Notes under the pieces: model-generated
What the model was told of the DNA's origin: nothing
What the model saw: only the letters and a program-made list of their open reading frames with translations
The model's database searches: none
Assembly: GCA_916700875.1 (NCBI GenBank)
Contig: CAKAKS010000067.1
Location: 28,090,433-28,154,432, forward strand
DNA length: 64,000 nt
Origin: Sebastes aleutianus
Lineage: Eukaryota > Chordata > Actinopteri > Perciformes > Sebastidae
Direction: 5' to 3'
Position numbers and translations under genes: made by a program
Shown here: positions 35,613 through 47,160 of the stretch, in pieces
Layout of the letters: each line of letters starts with the position of its first letter
Numbering within the stretch: position 1 is the stretch's first letter

Positions 35613-35822
35613 CATGATTCAAACTGAAATGTGTTTCTGTTTATCACTATGAAACAGGTCTGAAGTATTTAGGTTACAAATAGTACCAATGGCATCTAAG
35701 AGTACAAATGGTAGTAAGCATTATGCTTAATCTGCATTATGATTATGAGGGGGTCCTTGGAAACTTATCGCCACTTTAAGGGGTCCTTGGCCCCAAAAAG
35801 TTTGAGAACCACTGATAGAGAT

Positions 35823-37500
35823 AATTCTTTTGAATAGAGAAAACACATTGCTCTTTTCAGTGTACAGCAGAAGTAATACTGACATCAAACCATCCACACC
35901 TCCATGAGTTTCACATCCTAATACACACATACGGTTGACACTCCCACCTCCCCTTCATCACACGACTCTCCCGACTGATAGATGCTGTGATACAGGAGAA
36001 AGGACGGTAAGTAGAGGGAGGATCTTCATGTAAAATTCACTTAGCTGCCATATTTTTTCCCTCCAGGACAAGATTAATTGCGTTATAACTTGTTTCAGGT
36101 TGGGGCAGAGGGGTGCGCAGAGAAAAATGCCGGTCCAACCCCGAGCCCCCTTCCTCTCTCCCCTCCTCTCTGTGGCGACCATCTCTTAATACATCCTGAG
36201 AAATTGAGGTTAAGAGGGGATATCCAGGGGGTTATCTGGCATCGCGGCGCTCGGCGTGGGGAGATTGATGGTCTTAAGAGGCCGGGGTGCTGTGGTCATA
36301 TTCATATGGTAATTCCTCCCTATTGTCCCTGCGGAAACCGAGGCTTTCTTTAATCTGAGAGGGAGGCCTCCTCTCCCTCACTCTGTTGAAACGAAGCCCA
36401 GCGTCACTTTATCATCTCCACAGATGCTGATGATGACGACGGGTTGCCGGTGACGTCTGGATGGATGTATCGCAGTAACATGTTTTTTTGTGTGTGTTTG
36501 AATCAAGAAGGAGAAGAGGCCGGTGGGAGCATTGTTGATGGATAACGTTGGGTGTTTTAGTGTAGGGGGGGGTCATGGTGAATATAATGATAACTCTATA
36601 CTGGATGTGATTTTAATCCCCCTCCCTCTCAGAAAAAAGGAAAGATAACTTCAATCCATTTGTGACTAAGAAGCATTTAGTGCTGATAATTTCAACTCCC
36701 GAAGTCCAATTCTGAGATAGCAATCCCCCGTGATAAAAGTATTTTGGTTTTACACTTGTAAATCCATCTATTCAAACGTCTGGGATTGTATGAATGCATT
36801 ATACCTTTTCGTTATCTTCTTTTTTTTTGTGGCGCTTGTACTTTACAACGTGGCATATTTGATTCAAAATAAGAATGAAAGCCTCATCTTTTAAACCTTC
36901 CACCGAATCAACCCTTAAAGCTGAAATCCACAACTTTAAATGTTTTTCTCTCCCCGCCAACAGATATATTAACAACAAATAGATATCATGGGTGCAAGTT
37001 CCCTGCTTTATGTTCATGGTTTCTAACGCCTGAAGGCAGAGAAAAAGAAGGAAATGTAAATTTTACCAACAATTTGTGGTGAAAAAAATTGTAGATCAGT
37101 CGATCAGTTCAGATAATGTGCAGTAAACCTGCCTGCGGTCGATCTATACGCTCGCGTGGTGAATCTATACGTGCGGACCGAGATCTCCCATAATAAATGG
37201 CTTATCTATATACTTGGTGGATCTATATATCCAGTACATGGCTGATCGATAGCAATGAATCTGAGCTCGGTAGATAGACAACAAGATGTCTCCTCTGAGA
37301 CACACATATATACAGGAAGAGAGACAGAAAAACAGGGAGATATTTCCTGAGCTTCACTGGGTTTTTATTATATTACATAACTTTGTATTCTCTTTTTTTG
37401 TATACATATTAGTATCTGTAATTTGTTTTTCCCATCCATCCATTATTTATAGCCACCTATTTCGTGCAGGGTGGATGGAGCCTGAAGCCGCCTGTTAAAA
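35823..37500. other. Gene-free block, repeat-poor, with a GATCTATA cluster
   Basis: No gene is supported. The part at 36040-36400 is repeat-poor and mixes GC-rich and ATTA motifs (AGATTAATTGCGTTATAAC, GGTCATATTCATATGGTAAT), as conserved regulatory DNA often does; this is inference only. At 37095-37275 the octamer (A/G)ATCTATA recurs several times with CpG-containing spacers. Confidence 0.4.
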
Positions 37501-37544
37501 AAAAATGCAGGTATAAACAGAAAATGCCAGCTGTCCACAGAACA

Positions 37545-37612
37545 GCTGGCTAGTGGATTCAAACCCATGACCTTCTTGCTGTGAGGGGACGGAGCTCACC
37601 ACTCCACTGCTG
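37545..37612 (-). repeat. tRNA-derived SINE head remnant
   Basis: On the minus strand the order is CAGCAGTGGAGTGGTGAGCTC (A-box-like, 37592-37612), CACAGCAAGAAGGTCATG, then GGTTTGAATCC (B-box-like, 37555-37565). This is the arrangement of a tRNA-type RNA polymerase III promoter in teleost SINEs. The body and tail are not evident, so it is a truncated copy. Confidence 0.55.
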
Positions 37613-39221
37613 TGTTGCGTTTTAAACCCCTTCTAAACATTATATTTGATTTAGCAGTCATTCTCACTTCAAGGTAATTCTGAGAACACGGTTGCTAAAT
37701 TTGAAACATTTAAAGTTGCTTTTTGTTGCTCAATGTAGGCTACTTTGCTGTATTTAGACCAAAAGTAGCATTTTTGTTTTTGCTTAGGGGTTAAGATGCC
37801 ACCCATGAACCGCAACGTCCCCGGTTCCAGACCTTCGTTCCATCTCTCTTCGGCACTGTCTCAGCTAACGGTGCTAAAGGTCCTGACACACCAAGCTGAC
37901 AGTCGGCCGCCGGACAGTTTTGGGCCGTCGGTGAGCGTCTGTCAGTTTAGTTTTTGCGGTGTGTCCCGCACCCTTTGCTCTAGTCTGCCTGTGTTGGAGA
38001 TTTCTCAGGTTTTTCAGGCAATTCAGCATGTTGAATCGGCTGATTGGCTGTTCAGCTTAAGTGAATCAGTGCACGAGAAGAGAAACGGATGTAAGGAAAG
38101 CAACAAGTAAAGTCAAGAGGACAAACACAGAAGGGTCTTCTCATTTTTCATCTTCATCTCATCTGATCATTCCAACATGCAGATATTTTCACAACGACGT
38201 GACCGTTTTATAAAAGTAAATTCTTTTAATCATATTTGCTCCAATCTCGCCTACTTCAGCTTTAAGTTTAAGGAAAAAGATTGTGTTTTGGTTTATAATT
38301 ACTATGTTTCAAAAGTGAAAGTGAAAGTGAAAGCTAAGGTTGTGAACACAAAGACAACAACGTGTGGTTGGTTTCACACGGTAAGCAAACTCCGGCCTCC
38401 TGGGTGAAAGTACTGTGTTCGCTGTCTATACTACAGCGCCTAACTTTTGCTCCTGTCATACAGTTGCTAGATGTCGCTGCTGTCTTTTATTATTCCTTCT
38501 TTCCATGATCGCCCATGTGAATCAATGATAAAAACCTACCAGTAGGTGTAGCACGCCCCTACTGACCCACATCTATGAGGCTTATAACCACTGTTAACAC
38601 CCATTTAATGACCTGTTAACAGTCTAACCAGCTGAGATTGCTTTAACCTTAACAGCAGGTATGCCACAACTAACTGTAAATCTACTGCAGTGATGTTCAC
38701 CTCAAAGAAACAGAAAGACAGGCCAAGAACAAAAACATGTTTATGCAAAAGGAGGTTTTATTGATGCTATACAAACTAACAGAAATAGAGGGACTCCGAG
38801 AGAGAGAGAGAGAGAGAGAGAGGGCCGGGACACAAACCACAGCTTTGATTAAGTCGGTGCTGCAGTGATTTTCTCACCACTGCTCTGATCAGTCTCTTCA
38901 ACGACCGCCCATTGACTTCCTGTAGCCCGCTGCTGGTGTGCGCACTTTTCCTCATATCACCCCTATCAACACACACACACACACTCACACACACACACGC
39001 TCACCACCGCCTCCTCTTCTTAATCAATACCCATATTAATCATCCAAAATATCTGTGTGACAAACCAATTATTAATCTGCACCGTCAAGTCCAATACAGT
39101 GATAATGAATTTAGTGGGAATGCTGTGGACTCCATCCGTTCATTAACTGCTGATGGCTGCTGTAATGACTGCTCAATGTCACCGGGATATTCTACCGCTA
39201 TTGATGAAGCAGAGACGGTGG

Positions 39222-39267
<46 letters not shown>

Positions 39268-40006
39268 TTATGCATACATAGGGAGGCATGTTTGCATAGA
39301 AAGGAAACAGTTGCAGGTGGAGACAAACAAGTAGAACTAGATAGATAGATATCTGCCTCATCCACTAGAGGGTGTCATCTTTTCCTCTCCTCCTTCACTT
39401 CTCCCTCCTCATCCTTAACATCCTGACATTTCCTCCCCTCCCCTTACTTCTTCCCTTCCTTCCTTCCTTCCTCTCCCCCTGTACTCCCCTCCCTCTTCAT
39501 ATTGATGTCTTAGCTCCTCGCTCCAATAAGCATCTAATCAACAGCAGAGGGGATCAGATCAGATCACAGCAGGATGATGGATCTGGGAATCATTTACTGG
39601 GACTGGCCCACTCTGCTAAACCACGGCTACGTATCTTCAGGATGATAGCTTGATGAAATGATGAGCTCTCTCCGTTCCACACCGCGAGTCCACTGCTAAA
39701 TAAGAGCTGGAGAAACTTTCGGATAGTGAATTTAACCCCTCTTTTTGTGCAGATCAGTACTATAATTCATGAATCAGGTACATGTTTGATGTTTAATGTT
39801 TAAGTTCTTAATCTGATTATGATAGGTTTCCAGCTTTACATGAATTATCATCTTAATTGTAAGTGTCACATGATGATCTGTATTCTCAGAGGCTGTCCTA
39901 TAGACACCAAGTCATTGTAATATTTTATGATATTTGACATGAAACAACTAAAATGTAATTAGTATTGTAAGTCCTCTGTAAAAAGAAGTCCCATAATGTT
40001 GATCCC
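37613..40006. other. Gene-free stretch with microsatellites and foldback-family pieces
   Basis: No gene is supported. A decayed piece of the foldback family seen whole at 54603-55179 lies at 38350-38640 (landmark AGTAGGTGTAGCACGCCCCT). A (GA)n run is at 38797-38822, (CA)n runs at 38968-38997 and 39222-39262, and a C/T-rich tract at 39380-39500. Confidence 0.45.
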
Positions 40007-40010
40007 TTAA

Positions 40011-40447
40011 AGGACCAATTGTGTAACATTTAGGGGCATCTATTAGCAGAAATGGAAATGTTTTCTTTAGTGTATAATCACCTGATAATAACGATCGTTG
40101 TGTTTTCGTTACCTTATAATGAGCCGTTTATATCTACATAGGGAGCGGGTCCTCTTCACAGAGTCCTCCATGTTTCAACAGTAACCCAGAACAGATGAAC
40201 CAGTTTTAAGTTAAGTTTTCCAGCTTGGGCCGGAGTCGATGACATGACTCGCCGCCGCTCTCTCTCTCTCGCTTCATCACTCACTTCCCACATACAGACA
40301 CACTCTACGCACTCTACTCTTACAACAACTGGCTCTAGAGAGGGCCATTTGCGTTTTTGCGTCGGCCATCATAGCAATAGCAATCCTGCACACTTGGCAC
40401 ACAGGAGAAGTAATCTGCAACCTCACCGCTAGACACCGCCTGTTCCT
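40011..40447. mobile_element. TTAA-flanked MITE, copy B (inverted relative to copy A)
   Basis: The element is flanked by TTAA at 40007-40010 and 40448-40451. Its ends are AGGACCAATTGTG and, reverse-complemented, AGGAACAGGCGG, a short imperfect inverted repeat. The interior is the reverse complement of 33389-33810. At 437 bp it is non-coding, a non-autonomous member of a TTAA-targeting family. Confidence 0.8.
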
Positions 40448-40451
40448 TTAA

Positions 40452-42353
40452 ATCATAACTTTGAGGAATATAAATAAACTACCAAATTCAAATAACTCTA
40501 GTACAATTCTTACGTTCTGCAACCAAAATCTCAGGCAAAATGTCAGGTTTCCTCTCTGTTATTTCAGCATTCATGTGACTTTTAAAGATTTTCATACACT
40601 TTTCAGCAGCTTAGACTCCCACTACAGTAAATGACCGAGAGGCCTTCAAGTGTTCAGTATTTGCACACCCAAAATAATGATGAATCATGTCATGCCTCTC
40701 TCTAACTCTCTCTCTGTGTGTGGGTCACCGTTCAGTGAGTATCTCTGCCCTCCATGTTGTCTGATGCCAGCTCCCCTCTCCTCTCCCAGCAGCCTCTACA
40801 TTTGCATACAAATGAACATCTAAACGGGCTCTATGACATAATTGACTTGCAATTAGAAATTTTCTTGAGCTGGTCACTTTGCACTGGATGGAGCGAGTGC
40901 ACAAAATGAGGAACCACACACACACACACAGGAGGAGAGAAAAATGGCTGCTATTTTGCATATTAATGAGAGTCATTAGCTGTCGCTTGGCAATGGCTGA
41001 CAAGGGGACTTATTTATGCCCTGGCCCTCGATGCCTGACTGGGGGAAAGTGTCCACTTCAGCGACCAGCGCTAATTGTTTCTGAGCATGTTGTCCGGCCG
41101 ATCATCATCATCATCATGGGAAATTAGGCCCGCTTCAAAAAGACGACTTGGCTGACGTTGAGGGTGGCCTATTATGATAACTCTGTGTAAGCTTTTAACT
41201 TCTGGTGCTCTACATGAGCCAAGCTTTTAACTTGGACCCATTAAGGGCCTTGTATCATGCTGTTTCACTCCAAGTAACAACTATTGAATTCCAAAAAGCT
41301 GAGAGACGAGCCAGAATAGCAAGTGACTCGAGACGCGAGGCCATTATGCTAATATTTTGATAAATGGAAGTGGGGGGGAGTTGTATAAGCTGGACTTTCA
41401 TGAAAAAGTGCTTCTTTCTGTATTGAAAACAACCAGAATGCAAAGAAATACATCCAAAGATTCAGCATCATAATCTAGTAACATTACTGCGTGTTACAGA
41501 AATGCAACCAAAGCGATGGATCCTCTGTAGCAAAAGTCTCTAAGCCCTCCTTATTAAAATAATGTCGTGTGCCTGCTAGATGTGGGAATTCTTGACAGAT
41601 GGCATAAGTTTTCTGTGCAAACTGACAAAGATTTGTTTCCATCCATAATTTTTTGAACACTGAAGTAAACATGACATATATTTTATGCCATAATGGGCTG
41701 TGAGAAATATGGTTTTTGAGAGGATTATGATATACACAGCTGCATACGTTTTGGATCAGGGCTCCAATAATTCAGAGCTGTCTGATATTTTAACTGTGTG
41801 CGAAGTGGCAGAAAAAAATCTTTCCCTGTAGATTTGTCACTGCTGTTTCAGTTTGCAGAGGGATTAAACACAGAGAGGGTGAGCTGCATTCTCACATGTT
41901 TTCCTACTTTTCCATTAATGTTGAATTTGATTGGATGCATGTTCAATTATGCATGGATGGAAGGTTACTGTACTTTATTACGGCTTTGTTGAATACTCAC
42001 TTCTGATTGGTCAATCACGGCGTTCTATATGGTCTGTTATTTCTTTATAACAGACCGTTGCTATGTATAACAGACCGTTGCTATGGGCACAGTTCTGATC
42101 TCGGACTCTGGAGGGCCGTTTTTGTGTCAAATTGTTGATTTCTTAAGTAATTAGCCGTGTAATAAGCGGGATAATGTACAGCTAGGATTACAACACACAC
42201 AGAGGGAAACTGACTTCATTCTCTGCTCAGGTAGACATTACTCCTCTATATCTTTACATAGCAAATAGTTGTTTGATGCTATATTAATGCTCTGGATATC
42301 GTATAGAGAACCTTAAGAGCTCCAGTGGGGTGCGCTTTAATTTGTAGCCAAGT
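40452..42353. other. Gene-free block, conserved-element-like in part
   Basis: No gene is supported. From about 40860 to 41960 the sequence is nearly free of recognised repeats and carries homeodomain/octamer-type motifs (GCATATTAATGAGAGTCATT) and a duplicated AAGCTTTTAACTT at 41190 and 41223. It may be conserved regulatory DNA (untested). A tandem CAGACCGTTGCTATG lies at 42052-42084. Confidence 0.4.
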
Positions 42354-42766
42354 AGTGCTGAAACAATTAATTAATTAATTAATTGGTGAGTCAATGGACC
42401 ACATTTTTGAATATCGATTAATCTAAATAATTTATCAAGCTAAAATCACTAATATTTTCTGTTTCCAACATACAAATGTGAGGATTTGCAGCTGTTTTCC
42501 TGTTTAATATTAGTGTAAAATTGAATATCTTTGGGATTTGGGCTGTTGGATTTTTGTTTATTTTGGATTTGTGTTGATACTGAGAGGTGAAATGAAGTAA
42601 AATGAATCTATTAGTCCGATAAAGCCAAGCAATTTGGAGACATCAACTTGGGTTCTGGGACTGTATCGGTATTTTTTTTTTTACTATTTCTGAAAGAGTC
42701 TTGATTAGTTGAAAAAAATAATCTTAAAATTATTCAATGATGAGAATAATCATTATTTGCAGCCCT
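42354..42766 (+). repeat. Teleost ~420-bp interspersed repeat, intact copy
   Basis: This starts AGTGCTGAAACAATTAATTA, includes AAATGTGAGGATTTGCAGCT and GAATATCTTTGGGATTTGGG, and ends CATTATTTGCAGCCCT. It has the same family structure as the split copy at 5526-6411. The imperfect inverted ends (AGTGCTG / CAGCCCT) suggest a non-autonomous DNA element. Confidence 0.7.
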
Positions 42767-42777
42767 GTGGATTCCCA

Positions 42778-42832
<55 letters not shown>

Positions 42833-43091
42833 CAAACACAAACGTCCTCAGCTCTTGTCCTAATTATCATAGCGACTGTGTACATGTGCTCATCTGTGTC
42901 TTGTTATTGGTCTATTCCTCCAGCATGAAGGCTTATAGGCCTCTTTACTGAAAGGTCTCTCTCTCTTTCTCTTTCTCTTTCTCCGTCTCTCTCAGCTGGA
43001 GTGCCAGGCAAGCGGCTCTGCAGCGATCTGGAGATGAGGAGTGTGACAACAAAGAGGTGGAGGACAAGGAGGTATTAGTGCACACACTCAC

Positions 43092-43139
<48 letters not shown>

Positions 43140-46100
43140 CAGTGTGCGGTAGTTATGGTCTCGACAGCTTTAGCACCCCCATATTGTAAACAGGGGGGTG
43201 GTGACCGCCTCCCTGTGCTTGTTAACATCATCTCCGTCATTCAGCAGACGCGGCACTGTCAGCACCTCGCTGTGCCCCGACACAATCAACATTAACCATG
43301 ACACACACACACACACACACACACTTGCAAGACACACCGACTATGTACATTCATCCAAAACTTTACAGCGCACACACACACACACTAGCAAATTTGTTCA
43401 CGTATCCGGCAATAAATTTACACACAAATATGCAACACACACTTAGATTTATACACAAATATAGATACTGTATAGTGTATGCATGCACAAGCACACACAC
43501 ACATTTAACCTCTGCCTATACTGCACACACACACATGCACACAGCACACACACACACACTACTGCACATCCTGGCAGCGCCCCATGCAATCAGCATTATC
43601 CATGTGAGCACCTTAATGGGCACCTCGTAAAACAGACGACAGCTCTGCTACCAAGACCATCCACAGGGGAGACAAACTACCTGTGCTGACACACACACAC
43701 ACACACACAGAGACATTGAAGATATACAGGAAGGTACGCACAGTATCATCCATGAAAACAGAGCTTGCACACGAACAAGTATGAAATTGAGTCTTCTTTT
43801 ATGTTTTCTTCCCGCATGAGTTGAAATAAAGAAACATCTCAGCACTTCCAGACAAGTTCATTTGACCAACAGACATTTTTGGATTAATGAAAGCGACTGG
43901 TAATTGAGTTGTGTGTCGTAGTTTAAAGGATAATTCTGTTATATTATAACTTATTTTCATACTTTTGTCCACCGTTCCCATCTGTAATAATAAGTGTTGG
44001 GCAAGTTATTTAAAAATATGTCATCAATTACTCATTACTTTGAAAAAGAAGTTCCATTACATGTTACATTACGTGCCCGGATTGTCCCGGTTTTCACCAC
44101 AATTAAAATAATAATAATAATAATATGTATATCATGTCCTGTCCCACTCATTATTACCTATAAGCCAATACAAAAACAGTGCACCACGCGTCTGAATTCA
44201 ACACCGATTTGTCTGTATGTGTGTCAATCAATCAATCAATGGCCGTTGCTATGACGCTTACGGCTCTTTCCGACAGAACCTGTCAGTACGCTAACTGTTA
44301 GCTGTCATGCCGAAGAGAAAGTCGGCCTTTTCTAAAGAGCTCCAAGAGGCTTACTCGTTCCTTTGTAAAGTACTAGGCAACGAAAAAGCTGCACACACAC
44401 ACACACAAGTACATTTTCTGTCGTGCACGGTGGAAATGCTGATATAAAAGATCATATTAAGACGGGCCAGATAGTAATAAACAGTAGCTGGCAGAGAATG
44501 TGCCACAGTCAGACATTTAGCTGGCAGCCTGTGCTTGTGCACACTGACAAATACTTTGTGTTTGGATTTAAAAGGTAGGTGGAAGACAAAACATCATTTG
44601 TCACCTGCTGAAGCGCTGTGTTGTCTTTGTCTTTGTAGTTATATCAACCCAAAACACGATGTTTTTCCCTAAACTTAACTAAGTGTTTCTTTTTGCTTAA
44701 ACCTAAAGAAGACTTTTTGTTTGAAAAGTGACGTTTCATTCAGTTTTACATGTGAGAACGTGTTGCTTTTAAGTTTCACTTCCACTTTTTACAACGTAGT
44801 AGGCGTAGTAGGCCCCTAACGACCCACATCTATGGTGCTGATAGAGACTGATAACGCCTATTTAACGGCCTGATAACAGTCGAATCCGGTGCAGCTGAAG
44901 ACGAGACGAACATTTAAGAAAAATTCATTTGAAAATGGACAACAAAGGCCTGATCAGCTTTCGGGATCGGCAACAAAGCTTGTCAAACAGAGGTTCAAGC
45001 AATCAGCGAAGACTGCACCTTCACAATGTGCCGTGACATTCACATCAACCCTCTTTACGAAAGAAAACAGGACGGAAAAGGACAGAAAATCAACACGCAC
45101 ATACCCCCAAAACAGTGATGTACTTCAAGGCTTAGTGGAGTTGAAGATGCTATCACGTACCTGGTGTGTACGTGTGTGCGTGACTGTGTGTGTGTGTGTG
45201 TGTGGTCACTAGGACATAAAAAGGGAGCACGCCACCCATGTCAGATATGCTGCCCTTTCTGCTAACGGCTCCAGAGGCCACAGAGGCTAACTGCCGTCGC
45301 TGCCCCCACCTCTACCACCCACCCATCCACAGACAGACAGCCTCTACCCTCCTCTCACACACACTCTCACACACACTCAGGCATGCACAGGGCTTCAGTC
45401 CACACAGCCGCGGTCATCCTGTACGTCTCCAGCCAGCTAGCGGCGACGTTCCCGCCACAACTGCCAGTGCGTTTGACCTTTCCTGTCCGGGCCTAATCGG
45501 ATTGTGTCCCTCTTTATGAAATCAGACGCTAAAGGTCAGCGGGCTGTTTAACATGGGGTGGAGGCCCAGAGCTATGGAATTTGCCTTGGCAGTAAATTAC
45601 CTTTATTATGTTTGGTCCGTGTGATTCCATACCCTCCCAAAGGCCCGCGGGGGTTCTGGACGTGGTGATACATGGAGATGGGGCTACAAGGGCCGCGCTT
45701 CTTCCCTCAAAAGCACAAAGAAAGTCTTCGCTGTGTAAATGAGAACCAGGGTGTTGCATGAGGTTACACAAATGCTGCGCACTTGCAACCCGTTGAGCTT
45801 TCTTTCACCTCTTGCTTTGTGTTGCGTGTCCCGTCATTCTCTCATTTGTCTCTGTGTAGAATACAACAGATCAATCATACATGTCTTTTTGTTTTATCAA
45901 GAACATCTAATGGAAGCAAAAACTGACAGGGATGACATTTATTAGGTGAGAAGAGAACCAAAATATGACTTGTGTGACTGTTTCAGCCAAAGAATTTCTG
46001 TCACCATCTTTATTCTATCATTCCCCTGATGTTCCTTCCAGGTGAAATTAGATGAAAAGGTAAATTAGAGTCTTTTCTTTTTGCTTTTGTTCATGTACGA

Positions 46101-46518
46101 TTATGAAATAGATTCATAAAGCCCGGAGTTTAGCAAAACATTTTTCGCTGAACTTGACATATTTGCACATTATTCACCCCCACAAGTGCCTTTCCATTGA
46201 TTTTATATGCAATCGCAAAAACATCTCAAATTCTCTTCACGTTCTGTCTGAACACATTTGAACCAGACACACTTTTAATGGGGATTAGAAGTTGTAACTA
46301 ATGGCTTTTTTAATGGTTAATGAATCATTTATTAAGGCTTTATAGATCTGCAGTAAGTCATTTGTAGGAACAAATTTTGGGTTGCCAGGTTGTGAAAAGT
46401 CCCTTTAAAAAGGTATAATATGCAGCATTTTCCGAAAAAAAAAAATTAAAAAAAATAATGTATAGACTCAACTATACAAAAATAATCCCTCTCAATCATC
46501 ACTTATGACCCACTAGAA
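42767..46518. other. Gene-free stretch dominated by (CA)n arrays
   Basis: (CA)n arrays lie at 42779-42831, 43080-43138, 43300-43324, 43690-43709 and 44392-44406, and a (TG)n array at 45186-45204. The several open frames here are translations of those arrays. A foldback-family fragment lies at 44795-44890. The block at 45460-45640 is repeat-poor and CNE-like. One possible exon at 42996-43071 is listed separately. Confidence 0.45.
42996..43071 (+). other. Possible coding exon (unidentified)
   Basis: A long polypyrimidine tract ending TCTCTCTCAG (42995) is followed by 76 bp of mixed-composition sequence and then GGTATTAG, a weak donor. One frame is open for 25 codons (starting at 42997) and is acidic at its end (RSGDEECDNKEVEDKE). 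I do not recognise the product. It could equally be a chance open frame between two simple repeats, and there is no partner exon with a matching phase nearby. Confidence 0.2.
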
Positions 46519-46574
46519 CAGTGGTTCTCAACCTGATGGTCGCAAAATACTTTCTGGGGATCGCTAGATGGTGA
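46519..46574 (+). repeat. Fragment of a Charlie-type hAT end
   Basis: CAGTGGTTCTCAACCTGATG at 46519 matches the hAT terminal signature seen at 34923-35814. Only about 55 bp remain before the sequence changes to the interspersed repeat at 46575. No second end or target duplication is visible. Confidence 0.5.
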
Positions 46575-47160
46575 TGATGAGATCTGTCAAGTATTTGATA
46601 CTCTTATCAACATGGGAGTGGGCAAATTTGCTTGCTTTATGCAAGTGTATGCGTATATTTATTATTGGAAATCAATTAACAACACAAAACAATGACAAAT
46701 ATTGTCCAGAAACCCTCACAGGTACTGCATTTAGCATTAAAAATAACCTCAAATCATAACATGGCAAACTGCAGCCCAACAGGCAACAACAGCTGTCAGT
46801 GTGTCAGTGTGCTGATTTGACTATGACTTGCCCCAAACTGCATGTGATTATCATAAAGTGGGCATGTCTGTAAAGGGGAGACTCGTGGGTACCCATAGAA
46901 CCCATTTTCATTCCCATATTTTGAGGTCAGAGGTCAAAGGGACCCCTTTGAAAATGGCCATGCCAGTTTTTCCTTGCCAAAATTTAGCTTACATTTGGAG
47001 CGTTATTCAGCCTCCTTCACGGCAAGCAAGTATGACACAGTTGGTACCAATGGATGCCTTATTTTTTCTAGTTACATATGATACCAGTAGCTTTAAAACT
47101 GAGCCCGCAACAACCTAAAAATCGCAAGTTGCGTTACTGCGTTAAAGAAATTTGTGGCCT
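46575..47160 (+). repeat. Teleost interspersed repeat, copy 3 (longest)
   Basis: This contains GTCAAGTATTTGATACTC, AACAACACAAAACAATGACA, the CTGCAGCCCAACAGG and GGTACCCATAGAACCC blocks, and ends with AAATCGCAAGTTGCGTTACT and GCGTTAAAGAAATTTGTGGC. It is the most complete of the three copies. The 96-residue frame at 46828-47118 falls entirely inside it and is a chance frame. Confidence 0.85.

Larger units (their letters stand above)
34923..35814 (+). mobile_element. hAT (Charlie-type ends) transposon remnant, 892 bp
   Basis: The left end is CAGTGATTCTCAAAGGGG and the right end, reverse-complemented, CAGTGGTTCTCAAACTTTTT. CAGTG-TTCTCAAA is the terminal signature of Charlie-type hAT elements. 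The flanks carry an 8-bp duplication with one mismatch, ATATAGAT (34915-34922) and ATAGAGAT (35815-35822). The interior keeps a start-codon fragment and a BED zinc finger but no catalytic domain, and it has been interrupted by a palindromic MITE. It is a decayed non-autonomous derivative. Confidence 0.85.

Noticed and set aside
42052..42084. Tandem CAGACCGTTGCTATG as a possible functional site
   Set aside because: It is only two copies of a 17-18 bp unit in unremarkable sequence, most likely a small slippage duplication.
46828..47118. 96-residue frame
   Set aside because: It lies wholly within interspersed repeat copy 3, and the equivalent frame is broken in copies 1 and 2.
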